DNA from: Treponema sp.
Lineage (GTDB): Bacteria > Spirochaetota > Spirochaetia > Treponematales > Treponemataceae
DNA length: 5,185 nucleotides
NCBI GenBank assembly: GCA_031290005.1
Contig: JAITOJ010000123.1
Location: forward strand, 1 to 5,185
Reading direction: 5' to 3'
The translations under genes and the position numbers were made by a program. The notes below the pieces were generated by a model. That model was not told the DNA's origin. It saw nothing but the letters and a program-made list of their open reading frames with translations, and ran no database searches. Numbering within the stretch: the stretch's first letter is position 1; each line of letters starts with the position of its first letter. Shown here piece after piece: positions 1-5,185 of this stretch.

Positions 1-1341
1 GCCAAGGAAGAACTGGTGGAAGTGGTGGACTTTTTGAAGTCCCCCAAGAAATATACCGACATCGGCGGCAAGATTCCCAAGGGGGTGCTCCTGGTGGGGC
101 CTCCGGGAACCGGCAAGACCCTGCTGGCCCGGGCGGTTGCCGGAGAGGCGGGGGTTTCCTTTTATCGTATCTCTGGCTCTGACTTTGTAGAAATGTTCGT
201 AGGCGTGGGGGCCAGCCGGGTGCGCGACCTGTTCAAGACCGCCCGTGACAAGGCCCCCTGCATCGTGTTCATCGACGAGCTGGACGCCATCGGCAAGAGC
301 CGGGTGAACTCGATTAACAGCAACGACGAGCGGGAACAGACCCTGAACCAGCTTCTGGTGGAAATGGACGGCTTTGACAATTCATCGGGGCTGATTGTCC
401 TGGCCGCCACCAACCGGCCCGACGTGCTTGACCCGGCGCTGCTCCGCCCCGGACGGTTTGACCGGCAGGTGGTGGTGGACAAGCCGGACGTCAAAGGCCG
501 GGAGGCGATTCTCAAGATTCATTCCAAGAACGTCAAACTGGGGAATGAAGTGGACCTTTCTTCCGTGGCGCGGACCACTTCGGGCTTTTCCGGGGCGGAT
601 TTGGCCAACATCATCAACGAGGCGGCGCTCCTGGCGGTGCGGGGCGGGCGCAAAGCGGTGACTATGCCCGACCTGGACGAGGCGGTGGAAAAAACCGTGG
701 CGGGCCTCCAGAAAAAGAGCCGGGTCATCAAGGAAGAGGAACGCAAAATCGTTGCCTTCCACGAAACCGGCCACGCCCTGGTTGCCGCCTTTACCGCAGG
801 GGCGGACAAGGTGCACAAAATCTCGATTATCCCCCGCGGCATGGCTGCCCTGGGCTATACCTTGCAAATGCCTGAAGAAGACCGGTATCTCCGTACCGCG
901 GACGAACTTTTGGGCGAGGTTGATTGCCTCTTGGGGGGCCGGGCCGCGGAACAAATTGTGTTTGGCAGGATTTCCACCGGAGCGGCCAACGACATTCAGC
1001 GGGCCACGGACATTGTGCGCCGCATGATTACCGACTACGGCATGAGCAGCCGGTTCGAGAACGTGGCTTTGTCAAAACACGGCGCCGGTTACGGCGGGCC
1101 CCAGGAACCCCAGCTTGTCCGGGAATACGCGGAAGCCACCCAGCAGTATATCGACGACCAGATTGCCGAGCGAATCAAAGAACGGTATGAAAAGGTAATA
1201 GGCCTGCTTTCGGGCAAGCGGCAACTTGTGGATTATATCGCCGAGCGGCTTTTGGAAAAGGAAACCATTGATGAAAGGGAATTTCAGGAAATTCTGAAAG
1301 CGGAATCAACGTTAACAGAACGGGCGGCGGAGGTCGAATGA
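1..1341 (+). CDS. ftsH: ATP-dependent zinc metalloprotease FtsH (5'-truncated by window edge)
   Basis: This is the membrane-anchored AAA+ protease that extracts and degrades unneeded or damaged membrane proteins and some soluble regulators. The reading frame is open from base 1, so the gene starts outside the window and 446 C-terminal residues are visible. Counting from base 1, Walker A GPPGTGKT is at residues 33–40, the pore loop FVG at 66–68 and Walker B IVFIDE at 88–93. The second region of homology starts at TNRPD (137) and carries LRPGRFDR with arginine fingers near 149 and 152. The protease site HETGH is at 254–258, and the Asp of the TGAAND motif, the expected third zinc ligand, is at 331. 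All catalytic residues are present. In E. coli FtsH Walker A lies near residue 192, so about 160 residues with the two membrane segments are missing here only because of the window edge. The stop codon overlaps the next start (ATGA), which indicates coupling to the lolA-like gene. Confidence 0.97.
   Translation, partial: AKEELVEVVDFLKSPKKYTDIGGKIPKGVLLVGPPGTGKTLLARAVAGEAGVSFYRISGSDFVEMFVGVGASRVRDLFKTARDKAPCIVFIDELDAIGKSRVNSINSNDEREQTLNQLLVEMDGFDNSSGLIVLAATNRPDVLDPALLRPGRFDRQVVVDKPDVKGREAILKIHSKNVKLGNEVDLSSVARTTSGFSGADLANIINEAALLAVRGGRKAVTMPDLDEAVEKTVAGLQKKSRVIKEEERKIVAFHETGHALVAAFTAGADKVHKISIIPRGMAALGYTLQMPEEDRYLRTADELLGEVDCLLGGRAAEQIVFGRISTGAANDIQRATDIVRRMITDYGMSSRFENVALSKHGAGYGGPQEPQLVREYAEATQQYIDDQIAERIKERYEKVIGLLSGKRQLVDYIAERLLEKETIDEREFQEILKAESTLTERAAEVE
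1329..1341 (+). promoter_or_regulatory. Ribosome binding site and ATGA stop–start overlap (ftsH/lolA-like)
   Basis: GGAGG at 1329–1333 lies 4 nt before the ATG at 1338. The ftsH stop TGA (1339–1341) shares bases with this ATG. The strong Shine–Dalgarno inside the last ftsH codons fixes the downstream start and suggests translational coupling of the two genes. Confidence 0.8.
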
Positions 1342-2003
1342 AAAAAATCGCTTTTTGTGTGGTTTTTTTGTTATCCCTTATTTCTTCTGGTTTTGCGCAA
1401 AATCAGATACTTACCGCGGCGGCTTTCTTCAAGACGGTATCTGATTCATACGGTACTATTCGGGATTACGAAGCGGTGATGGATATTTCCGTGGGGCGCA
1501 CATCCATGTCCGGGCGGGTGTCCTATAAAAAGCCGGAACTGCTCAGAATTGATTTTACTAACCCCAGAGACCAAGTTATCGTATATAACGGGGATATGCT
1601 CACCATATATCTTCCCGGCAGTACGGCCACCATGAATCAGGCCGCTTCTGGCAACCGGGGGGCGAACTTGGCCACTTCACAGGGCCTGGGCCTCATGAGC
1701 CGGTATTACAGTGTCTCCTACGAAACCGGTCCGGAACCTGTGCCTCTGGAACCGGATTCCGGTGAAATGGTAATCAGACTGCTGCTTTCCCGCAAGAATA
1801 TGTCTGAGGAATTCAGAACAATTAAGCTGTCCATTGACCCTGTTTCCCTGTTGATTCGACGGGTTGACGCGGCGGCCCGGAGCGAGGTGTTTGTGTTTTC
1901 CTTTTCCGGATACCGGCTGAATCAGGGGATACCTGACCAGCGGTTTATCTATGACCCCCCGGCGTCGGCAAACGACTATAATAATTTTCTTTTTGCGGAA
2001 TAG
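1338..2003 (+). CDS. lolA: LolA-family outer-membrane lipoprotein carrier protein
   Basis: Predicted periplasmic chaperone that takes lipoproteins released from the inner membrane to the outer membrane. The 221-residue product opens with a classical signal peptide: MKK, a hydrophobic core at about residues 5–16, then SSGFA-Q with likely signal peptidase I cleavage after Ala20. The only cysteine (C7) is inside the signal sequence and no lipobox follows, so it should be soluble, as expected of LolA. The mature part has the LolA pattern: an amphipathic start (AAFFKTVSDSY), a strand with YKKPELLRIDFTNPRDQVIV at about 63–82, YNGDMLTIYLP at 83–93, and a C-terminal FSGYRLNQGIPDQRFIYDPP segment typical of the end of the barrel. 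E. coli LolA has about 203 residues, so length fits. The spirochaete homologues are divergent, and a related LolA-like carrier (for glycolipid or another lipid) cannot be excluded. Translation is probably coupled to ftsH through the ATGA overlap. Confidence 0.83.
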   Translation: MKKIAFCVVFLLSLISSGFAQNQILTAAAFFKTVSDSYGTIRDYEAVMDISVGRTSMSGRVSYKKPELLRIDFTNPRDQVIVYNGDMLTIYLPGSTATMNQAASGNRGANLATSQGLGLMSRYYSVSYETGPEPVPLEPDSGEMVIRLLLSRKNMSEEFRTIKLSIDPVSLLIRRVDAAARSEVFVFSFSGYRLNQGIPDQRFIYDPPASANDYNNFLFAE

Positions 2004-2011
2004 GAATTTAT

Positions 2012-3097
2012 ATGGAAAGCTACGGTAATTTGCTGAGAATGGCCAGGGAACAAAAAAATCTTGACGTTGAAACCGTGGCAAGAGAGACTTCAATTCCTTC
2101 TTATTATATTGAAGCCCTGGAAATGGAGCATTTCGATAAATTCCCCGGAGAAGCTTATTTTGCCGGATTTCTCAGGAATTATGCCGAATATATTGGTCTT
2201 GATAACGCCTACCTGTTTTCCCTGTTTCGGGCCAAGATGATTCAGGCAGCGCCAGTGCCCGACGCGCTTTTGAAGCGGGACAGGCCGTGGTTTGTCCTTC
2301 CTCTTATTGCGGTCGGGGCGTTGGCGCTGTTGGCTGCTTTGGGATATGGGGGAGTTGTTTTTCTTAAACCAGTGTTCGAACGCATAGTGGCCGCAAAGGC
2401 GGTGCCTGAGAAAAGTTACAATGGTACGGTATACCGCCTGAATTCTGAACCTTTCAAACGCCGGGTGTATGTGGGGGATTCCATTATTATTCCCGCAAAT
2501 TTGACCAAGAATGGCGAAAAAGATATTACGATTGAGGTTTCCAATACCCTTGCGTCTCTTTTGCTTAAAACTCCTGTGGGCGAGCAGCGCGTGGAATTGG
2601 GCGAGGAACTGGAACTGGATGTGGGCGGCACAGGAAACGCGGACATCATCGTGTTTGTGTCGGATATTTCAAATACCGATATATCCAGAGGCGCGGAAAT
2701 TCGGGCGTTGCTGAAAAACGTTACCCCTGGCGCAAATTCCGCGATTTCTGACGCTCCGCCGGGCGGTTCCGTATCCCTGGTTGTTCTGGAAGATACCCGG
2801 GCCTATCCTTTTACTCTGCGGGTCAACTTTCGGGATATGTGCGTGTTCCGGTATCAGGCGGACAATCAGGGTACAATTGAAGATTTGTTTTCAAACAATG
2901 CCCTGGTTACCATCCAGGCGAATAACGGTATCCGGCTTTGGCTTTCCAATGACAATGCCGCGCGACTGCAGATTATCGCTGACGGCAAAAGTTTTGACCT
3001 GGATGTGGACAAGGTAAGCCAGGTGGCGGTGCGGGATCTCCGGTGGATACGGACGGCTCCTGTGGCGTACCAACTGGTGGTTATTGAAGTTGATTAA
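2012..3097 (+). CDS. RodZ-like membrane protein: cytoplasmic HTH_25, one TM helix, extracytoplasmic DUF4115-type domain
   Basis: Bitopic protein of 361 residues. Residues 1–73 form an HTH_25 (XRE-like) domain of the RodZ type (LLRMAREQKNLDVETVARET, then PSYYIEALEMEHFDKFPGEAY and GFLRNYAEYIGLD). In RodZ this domain binds MreB rather than DNA. A basic stretch (KRDR, 88–91) precedes a single membrane helix at about 93–118, giving an N-in topology. Residues 135–240 are a beta-rich segment, and 250–361 resemble the RodZ C-terminal DUF4115 domain (beta strands, WLSNDNAARLQIIADGKSFDLD). By family knowledge the role is linking the MreB cytoskeleton to envelope growth and cell shape. Whether it does this in this organism is inference. 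AGGA (2002–2005) overlaps the lolA-like stop (TAG 2001–2003) and lies 6 nt before ATG 2012, so the gene is operonic. I leave the symbol empty because the family has paralogous HTH-TM proteins. Confidence 0.8.
   Translation: MESYGNLLRMAREQKNLDVETVARETSIPSYYIEALEMEHFDKFPGEAYFAGFLRNYAEYIGLDNAYLFSLFRAKMIQAAPVPDALLKRDRPWFVLPLIAVGALALLAALGYGGVVFLKPVFERIVAAKAVPEKSYNGTVYRLNSEPFKRRVYVGDSIIIPANLTKNGEKDITIEVSNTLASLLLKTPVGEQRVELGEELELDVGGTGNADIIVFVSDISNTDISRGAEIRALLKNVTPGANSAISDAPPGGSVSLVVLEDTRAYPFTLRVNFRDMCVFRYQADNQGTIEDLFSNNALVTIQANNGIRLWLSNDNAARLQIIADGKSFDLDVDKVSQVAVRDLRWIRTAPVAYQLVVIEVD
3076..3092 (+). promoter_or_regulatory. Ribosome binding site and alternative TTG starts of rimO
   Basis: GGTGG at 3076–3080 is the only purine-rich Shine–Dalgarno candidate before rimO, and it lies inside the last codons of the rodZ-like gene. 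It is 3 nt from TTG 3084 and 9 nt from TTG 3090. The second spacing is within the usual range, so the start at 3090 (460 residues) may be the real one. No ATG in frame lies ahead of the conserved first cysteine. Confidence 0.5.
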
Positions 3098-4472
3098 GTT
3101 TTTTCTTGACCAGCACGGATGCGCAAAAAATCAGGTTGACGGTGAACTGCTTATCTCCTATCTTGAAAAAGCTGGCTATGTTCAAACCAGCGACCCAAAC
3201 GACGCGGGCCTCATTGTGGTGAATACCTGCGGGTTTATCGAGAGCGCAAAAAAGGAATCCCTGGATTCCCTCATCCGCGCCCGTCGGGATTTTCCAAAAG
3301 CAAAAATTGTGCTGGCGGGCTGCCTTGCGGAACGCTACGCCGGAGTCTTCGCCGGCTCTTTAAGCGAAGCGGACGGTATCTTCGGTAACGGCGACTTGGC
3401 ACAAATAACGCAAACCGTGGAGTCCCTTTTTGCCGGGAAGCGCCCGGTCGCATCTCCGCCTCAAACGGGTGTTTCTTCCGGCGAACGGCGGTCACTGCTG
3501 TCCCTGCCCGGTTCGGCCTACGTGAAAATCACCGAAGGCTGTGACAATTGCTGCTCCTTTTGCGCCATTCCCCTGATTCGCGGCAGTTTGCGGAGCCGTT
3601 CTATCCCGGACATCATTGCCGAAATCCAGGGGCTTCTGGCGCGAGGCATCTTTGAAATCAATCTGGTGGGTCAGGATTTGGCGGCTTTCGGCACTGAAGG
3701 CGGCAATGTCTGGGAATCCCAAGGGCACAGTCCGCTTGCCTCGCTTCTGGATGCGGTTTCCAGCCTGCCGGGGGATTTCTGGCTCCGTCTGCTCTACATC
3801 CACCCCGACCACTTCCCGCTGGATATTCTGGACTGCGCCGCCAAAGACCAGCGGATTCTGCCCTATTTCGATATTCCCTTTCAGAGCGGGGACGACCGGA
3901 TTCTCCGGGCCATGAACCGCGCTCAAACCGCAGAAGACTATGCGCGCCTGGCGGACACCATCCGACAAACCCTGGGTACGAGAAATACCCGCCGTCCTGT
4001 GCTCCGCACCACGTTTCTGACAGGTTTTCCCGGCGAGACTGACGAAGAAGCGGAGCGCACCGAAGCGTTTTTGCGCCGTATTCAGCCCGACTGGGCAGGG
4101 GTGTTTGTGTATAGCCGGGAGGAAGGGACTCCCGCGGCCCGCCTGAAACCCCAGACGCACAAAAAGATTGCCAAAGAACGCGCAAAACGGTTAGAAGAGC
4201 TTCAAGCCCAAATCACCCGCGAACGGTTATGCGCGTATACCGGCACGGAGCAGGAAGTCTTGATTGAAGAAGTCATCCCTCCGGTCGGAGAAAGCAGCGG
4301 GGGCTTTGCCATCGGCAGGGCTTGGTTTCAGGCGCCGGAGATTGACGGCAGCGTGGTGGTCAGTTACGATACGACGGACAAAGATGCAACGGAAGCGCTG
4401 ACGCCCGGAAAGCGGGCTATTGTGAGAATTACCGGTTCAAGCGATGTTGACTTGCAAGGGGATGTCGTGTGA
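3084..4472 (+). CDS. rimO: Ribosomal protein S12 methylthiotransferase RimO
   Basis: Radical-SAM methylthiotransferase that adds a methylthio group to the conserved aspartate of ribosomal protein S12 in the cytoplasm. The product has 462 residues from TTG 3084, against about 440 for E. coli RimO. The N-terminal UPF0004 domain carries the three ligands of the auxiliary [4Fe-4S] cluster: C13 (HGCAKNQVDGE), C49 (VVNTCGFIESAKKESLDSL, the RimO rather than MiaB signature) and C80 (LAGCLAERY). The radical-SAM motif CxxxCxxC is C153, C157, C160 (EGCDNCCSFCAIP). Further family landmarks are YFDIPFQSGDDRILRAMNR (261–279) and FLTGFPGETDEE (311–322). Residues from about 385 to 450 fit the TRAM domain that binds the substrate. 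The first codons overlap the end of the rodZ-like gene by 14 nt (8 nt if TTG 3090 is used), which implies coupling. All six cluster cysteines are intact. The QS pair at 267–268, where QH is common, is the only oddity seen. Confidence 0.94.
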   Translation: MKLIKFFLDQHGCAKNQVDGELLISYLEKAGYVQTSDPNDAGLIVVNTCGFIESAKKESLDSLIRARRDFPKAKIVLAGCLAERYAGVFAGSLSEADGIFGNGDLAQITQTVESLFAGKRPVASPPQTGVSSGERRSLLSLPGSAYVKITEGCDNCCSFCAIPLIRGSLRSRSIPDIIAEIQGLLARGIFEINLVGQDLAAFGTEGGNVWESQGHSPLASLLDAVSSLPGDFWLRLLYIHPDHFPLDILDCAAKDQRILPYFDIPFQSGDDRILRAMNRAQTAEDYARLADTIRQTLGTRNTRRPVLRTTFLTGFPGETDEEAERTEAFLRRIQPDWAGVFVYSREEGTPAARLKPQTHKKIAKERAKRLEELQAQITRERLCAYTGTEQEVLIEEVIPPVGESSGGFAIGRAWFQAPEIDGSVVVSYDTTDKDATEALTPGKRAIVRITGSSDVDLQGDVV

Positions 4473-4519
4473 AAGGTGTATTCTGCAAATATGTTTTACC
4501 CCGCGCAGTCCACATCTAG
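4457..4519 (+). pseudogene. Possible remnant of a next operon gene (16-codon GTG ORF overlapping the rimO stop)
   Basis: AGGGG at 4457–4461 lies 7 nt before GTG 4469. This GTG overlaps the rimO stop TGA (4470–4472) in a GTGA arrangement like the ATGA at the ftsH/lolA junction. The frame reads MKGVFCKYVLPRAVHI and then stops at TAG 4517–4519. The arrangement is what a translationally coupled fifth gene would look like, cut off after a few codons where the base composition changes. I cannot identify the gene. It may equally be a chance ORF, because GTG with a purine run just upstream is not rare. Its last two-fifths overlap the 3' end of the minus-strand regulator gene. Confidence 0.25.
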
Positions 4520-4810
4520 TTCCGACAAACGCTGACGGATGATTTCTTCAATATCAGATAAAATGCATTTATACAATGTATCGACCGAAGTAATCGTGTT
4601 GGTTTTTACAGAAAACAATTTATATGAATCAATCCGTAAGGCTCCGGCTATTTTTTCTATCATTGGCGCGGAAGGAAATTTTCTACCCAATTCAATCATG
4701 GCAATATAATTTGTTGACGAGTTAATTTGTTCCGCCAATTTGCTTTGTGATAATCCCAACATCTTTCTGTGTAACTTTATGTTTGACGCCAATACCTGTT
4801 TAATATCCAT
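4496..4810 (-). CDS. XRE-family helix-turn-helix transcriptional regulator
   Basis: Small predicted DNA-binding protein, 104 residues from the ATG at 4810. The HTH_3/XRE domain covers about residues 8–63: helix 1 NIKLHRKMLG, then LSQSKLAEQIN as helix 2, SSTNYIAMIELGRKFPS around the recognition helix, and MIEKIAGALRID as the closing helices. Residues 64–104 form a tail with a likely helix (SDIEEIIRQRLSEL) and no recognised effector or protease domain, so it resembles a stand-alone repressor and probably dimerises. The frame is open further upstream to an ATG at 4888. I prefer 4810 because GGGG (complement of 4816–4819) lies 5 nt before it, homologues begin near this MDIKQVLASNIK segment, and the longer form would run across the glycosyltransferase promoter. 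The gene is convergent with rimO (23 nt apart) and divergent from the glycosyltransferase, whose promoter it plausibly controls. A candidate -10 for this gene is GATAAT on the minus strand (complement of 4857–4862), but no good -35 accompanies it. It is far more AT-rich than rimO. Confidence 0.88.
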   Translation of the reverse strand: MDIKQVLASNIKLHRKMLGLSQSKLAEQINSSTNYIAMIELGRKFPSAPMIEKIAGALRIDSYKLFSVKTNTITSVDTLYKCILSDIEEIIRQRLSELDVDCAG

Positions 4811-4841
4811 TGCCACCCCATTAGATAAGTAAAACATTGAA

Positions 4842-4853
4842 CAATAGGTATTG
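4842..4853. repeat. Dyad CAATA-GG-TATTG overlapping the -35 box
   Basis: CAATA (4842–4846) and TATTG (4849–4853) form a perfect 5-bp inverted repeat with a 2-bp centre. It covers the first three bases of the -35 hexamer at 4851–4856. It could be a protein-binding site, but arms this short can arise by chance in AT-rich DNA. Confidence 0.3.
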
Positions 4854-4878
4854 ACAATTATCCTACATTCAATATACT
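4851..4878 (+). promoter_or_regulatory. Sigma-70-type promoter of the glycosyltransferase gene
   Basis: The -35 box TTGACA (4851–4856) matches consensus exactly. After a 16-nt spacer comes TATACT (4873–4878), five of six bases of the -10 consensus. The predicted transcription start is near 4885, giving a leader of about 20 nt before the ATG at 4904. It is the only strong promoter I see in the window. Confidence 0.7.
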
Positions 4879-4896
4879 GATTATCCATAGGATAAT
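4857..4896. promoter_or_regulatory. Probable operator: three ATTATCC/GGATAAT heptamers around the -10 box
   Basis: ATTATCC occurs at 4857–4863 and 4880–4886, and its complement GGATAAT at 4890–4896. The last two form a perfect palindrome, ATTATCC-ATA-GGATAAT (4880–4896), just downstream of the -10 box. The first and third extend to a 9-bp inverted repeat, ATTATCCTA (4857–4865) and TAGGATAAT (4888–4896), with the -10 box near the middle of the 22-bp gap. A repressor bound here would block the promoter. The adjacent divergent XRE gene is the natural candidate, by inference. One caution is that GATAAT also resembles a -10 box, so part of the repetition could reflect promoter elements. Confidence 0.55.
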
Positions 4897-4903
4897 ATTC
4901 AAA

Positions 4904-5185
4904 ATGATGAATGTTGAGAAACCGGCCATCGATATTTCACTGGTAGTTCCCTGCTTTAACGAGGAAGAAGTATTGCCTGAAACTGCAAAACGACTGGCGG
5001 AAAAAGTTGAATCTCTTTGTGTCGCGCGTATTATTTCTGAAAATTCCAAAATTGTTTTTGTTGACGATGGTTCAACGGACGCGACATGGCAATTGATTGC
5101 CAGTTTTCATACGAACAATCCTAACCGATTTGCCGGTATTAAATTAGCAAAAAACAGGGGACACCAAAACGCTTTGCTTTGCGGC
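4904..5185 (+). CDS. Family 2 glycosyltransferase, DPM1/GtrB-like (3'-truncated by window edge)
   Basis: The first 94 residues of a GT-A fold glycosyltransferase are visible. Enzymes of this subgroup usually move a sugar from a nucleotide donor to a polyprenyl phosphate on the cytoplasmic face of the membrane, for later use in modifying surface glycans. The GT2 opening ISLVVPCFNEEEVLPETAKRL starts at residue 11. The donor-binding signature IVFVDDGSTDATW follows at 50–62, and GIKLAKNRGHQNALLCG at 78–94 is the NxGHQxAL motif typical of DPM1/GtrB/CsbB-like enzymes. The catalytic DXD region and any C-terminal membrane helices lie beyond the window, so the exact acceptor and sugar cannot be named. 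Two adjacent ATGs (4904, 4907) are possible starts. AGGA at 4889–4892 is 11 nt from the first, which is long, so initiation may be inefficient. The gene has its own promoter and is divergent from the XRE regulator. Confidence 0.9.
   Translation, partial: MMNVEKPAIDISLVVPCFNEEEVLPETAKRLAEKVESLCVARIISENSKIVFVDDGSTDATWQLIASFHTNNPNRFAGIKLAKNRGHQNALLCG

Noticed and set aside
16..18. GTG at 16 as the start of ftsH
   Set aside because: The frame is open and matches FtsH from base 1, and a start here would remove the membrane segments. The gene simply begins outside the window.
382..954. Long minus-strand ORF of 190 codons opposite ftsH
   Set aside because: It lies wholly across the conserved AAA+ and protease motifs of FtsH. 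Its translation shows no recognisable domain, and it is typical of GC-rich antisense frames.
3492..4160. Minus-strand ORF of 222 codons opposite rimO, with a second one at 3658–4185
   Set aside because: Both overlap the conserved radical-SAM core of RimO, and their translations look like low-complexity antisense shadows.
4473..4495. Rho-independent terminator between rimO and the convergent regulator gene
   Set aside because: I looked on both strands for a GC-rich hairpin followed by a T run in and around this 23-nt gap and found none.
4811..4888. N-terminal extension of the XRE regulator to the ATG at 4888
   Set aside because: The extra 26 residues do not resemble the family, would overlap the -10 box and palindrome of the divergent promoter, and lack a better ribosome binding site than the ATG at 4810.
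4858..5049. Minus-strand ORF of 63 codons opposite the glycosyltransferase start
   Set aside because: It covers the promoter and the conserved GT2 N-terminus, and its sequence has no family resemblance.

Overview
The window looks like bacterial chromosome from a spirochaete, most likely Treponema-like and of fairly high GC. This rests on three things seen here: the gene order ftsH–lolA-like–rodZ-like–rimO, the Gln-His-Gly-Cys-Ala-Lys-Asn-Gln N-terminus of RimO, and a small XRE regulator of a type I associate with treponemes. The assignment is inference from recalled family features, not from a search.

Bases 1–4472 are one tightly packed plus-strand gene string. It begins inside ftsH, whose 5' part lies outside the window. 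Next come a secreted LolA-family lipoprotein carrier (ATGA overlap with ftsH), a membrane-anchored RodZ-like protein (8-nt gap) and the ribosomal protein S12 methylthiotransferase RimO (TTG start overlapping rodZ). The spacing implies co-transcription and translational coupling. The first three products act on the cell envelope: membrane proteolysis, lipoprotein transport, and cell shape. RimO modifies the ribosome. No promoter for this string is visible, so it must lie upstream of the window.

At about 4480 the character changes. Hand-counted GC falls to about 35% over 4501–4920, while a sample ftsH line (61–120) is about 68%. A short ORF with a good ribosome binding site overlaps the rimO stop and ends after 16 residues, as if a further operon gene had once followed. 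A small XRE-type regulator then lies on the minus strand (4496–4810). It is divergent from a family 2 glycosyltransferase (DPM1/GtrB-like) that starts at about 4904 and runs off the window.

The divergent intergenic region (4811–4903) holds a near-consensus sigma-70 promoter for the glycosyltransferase. Around it are three copies of the heptamer ATTATCC/GGATAAT. Two of them lie in a 9-bp inverted repeat that brackets the -10 box. The simplest reading is a small self-contained regulator/glycosyltransferase module, possibly acquired, in which the XRE protein controls the glycosyltransferase promoter. This is the part of the window most worth a second look. The upstream string is ordinary housekeeping DNA.
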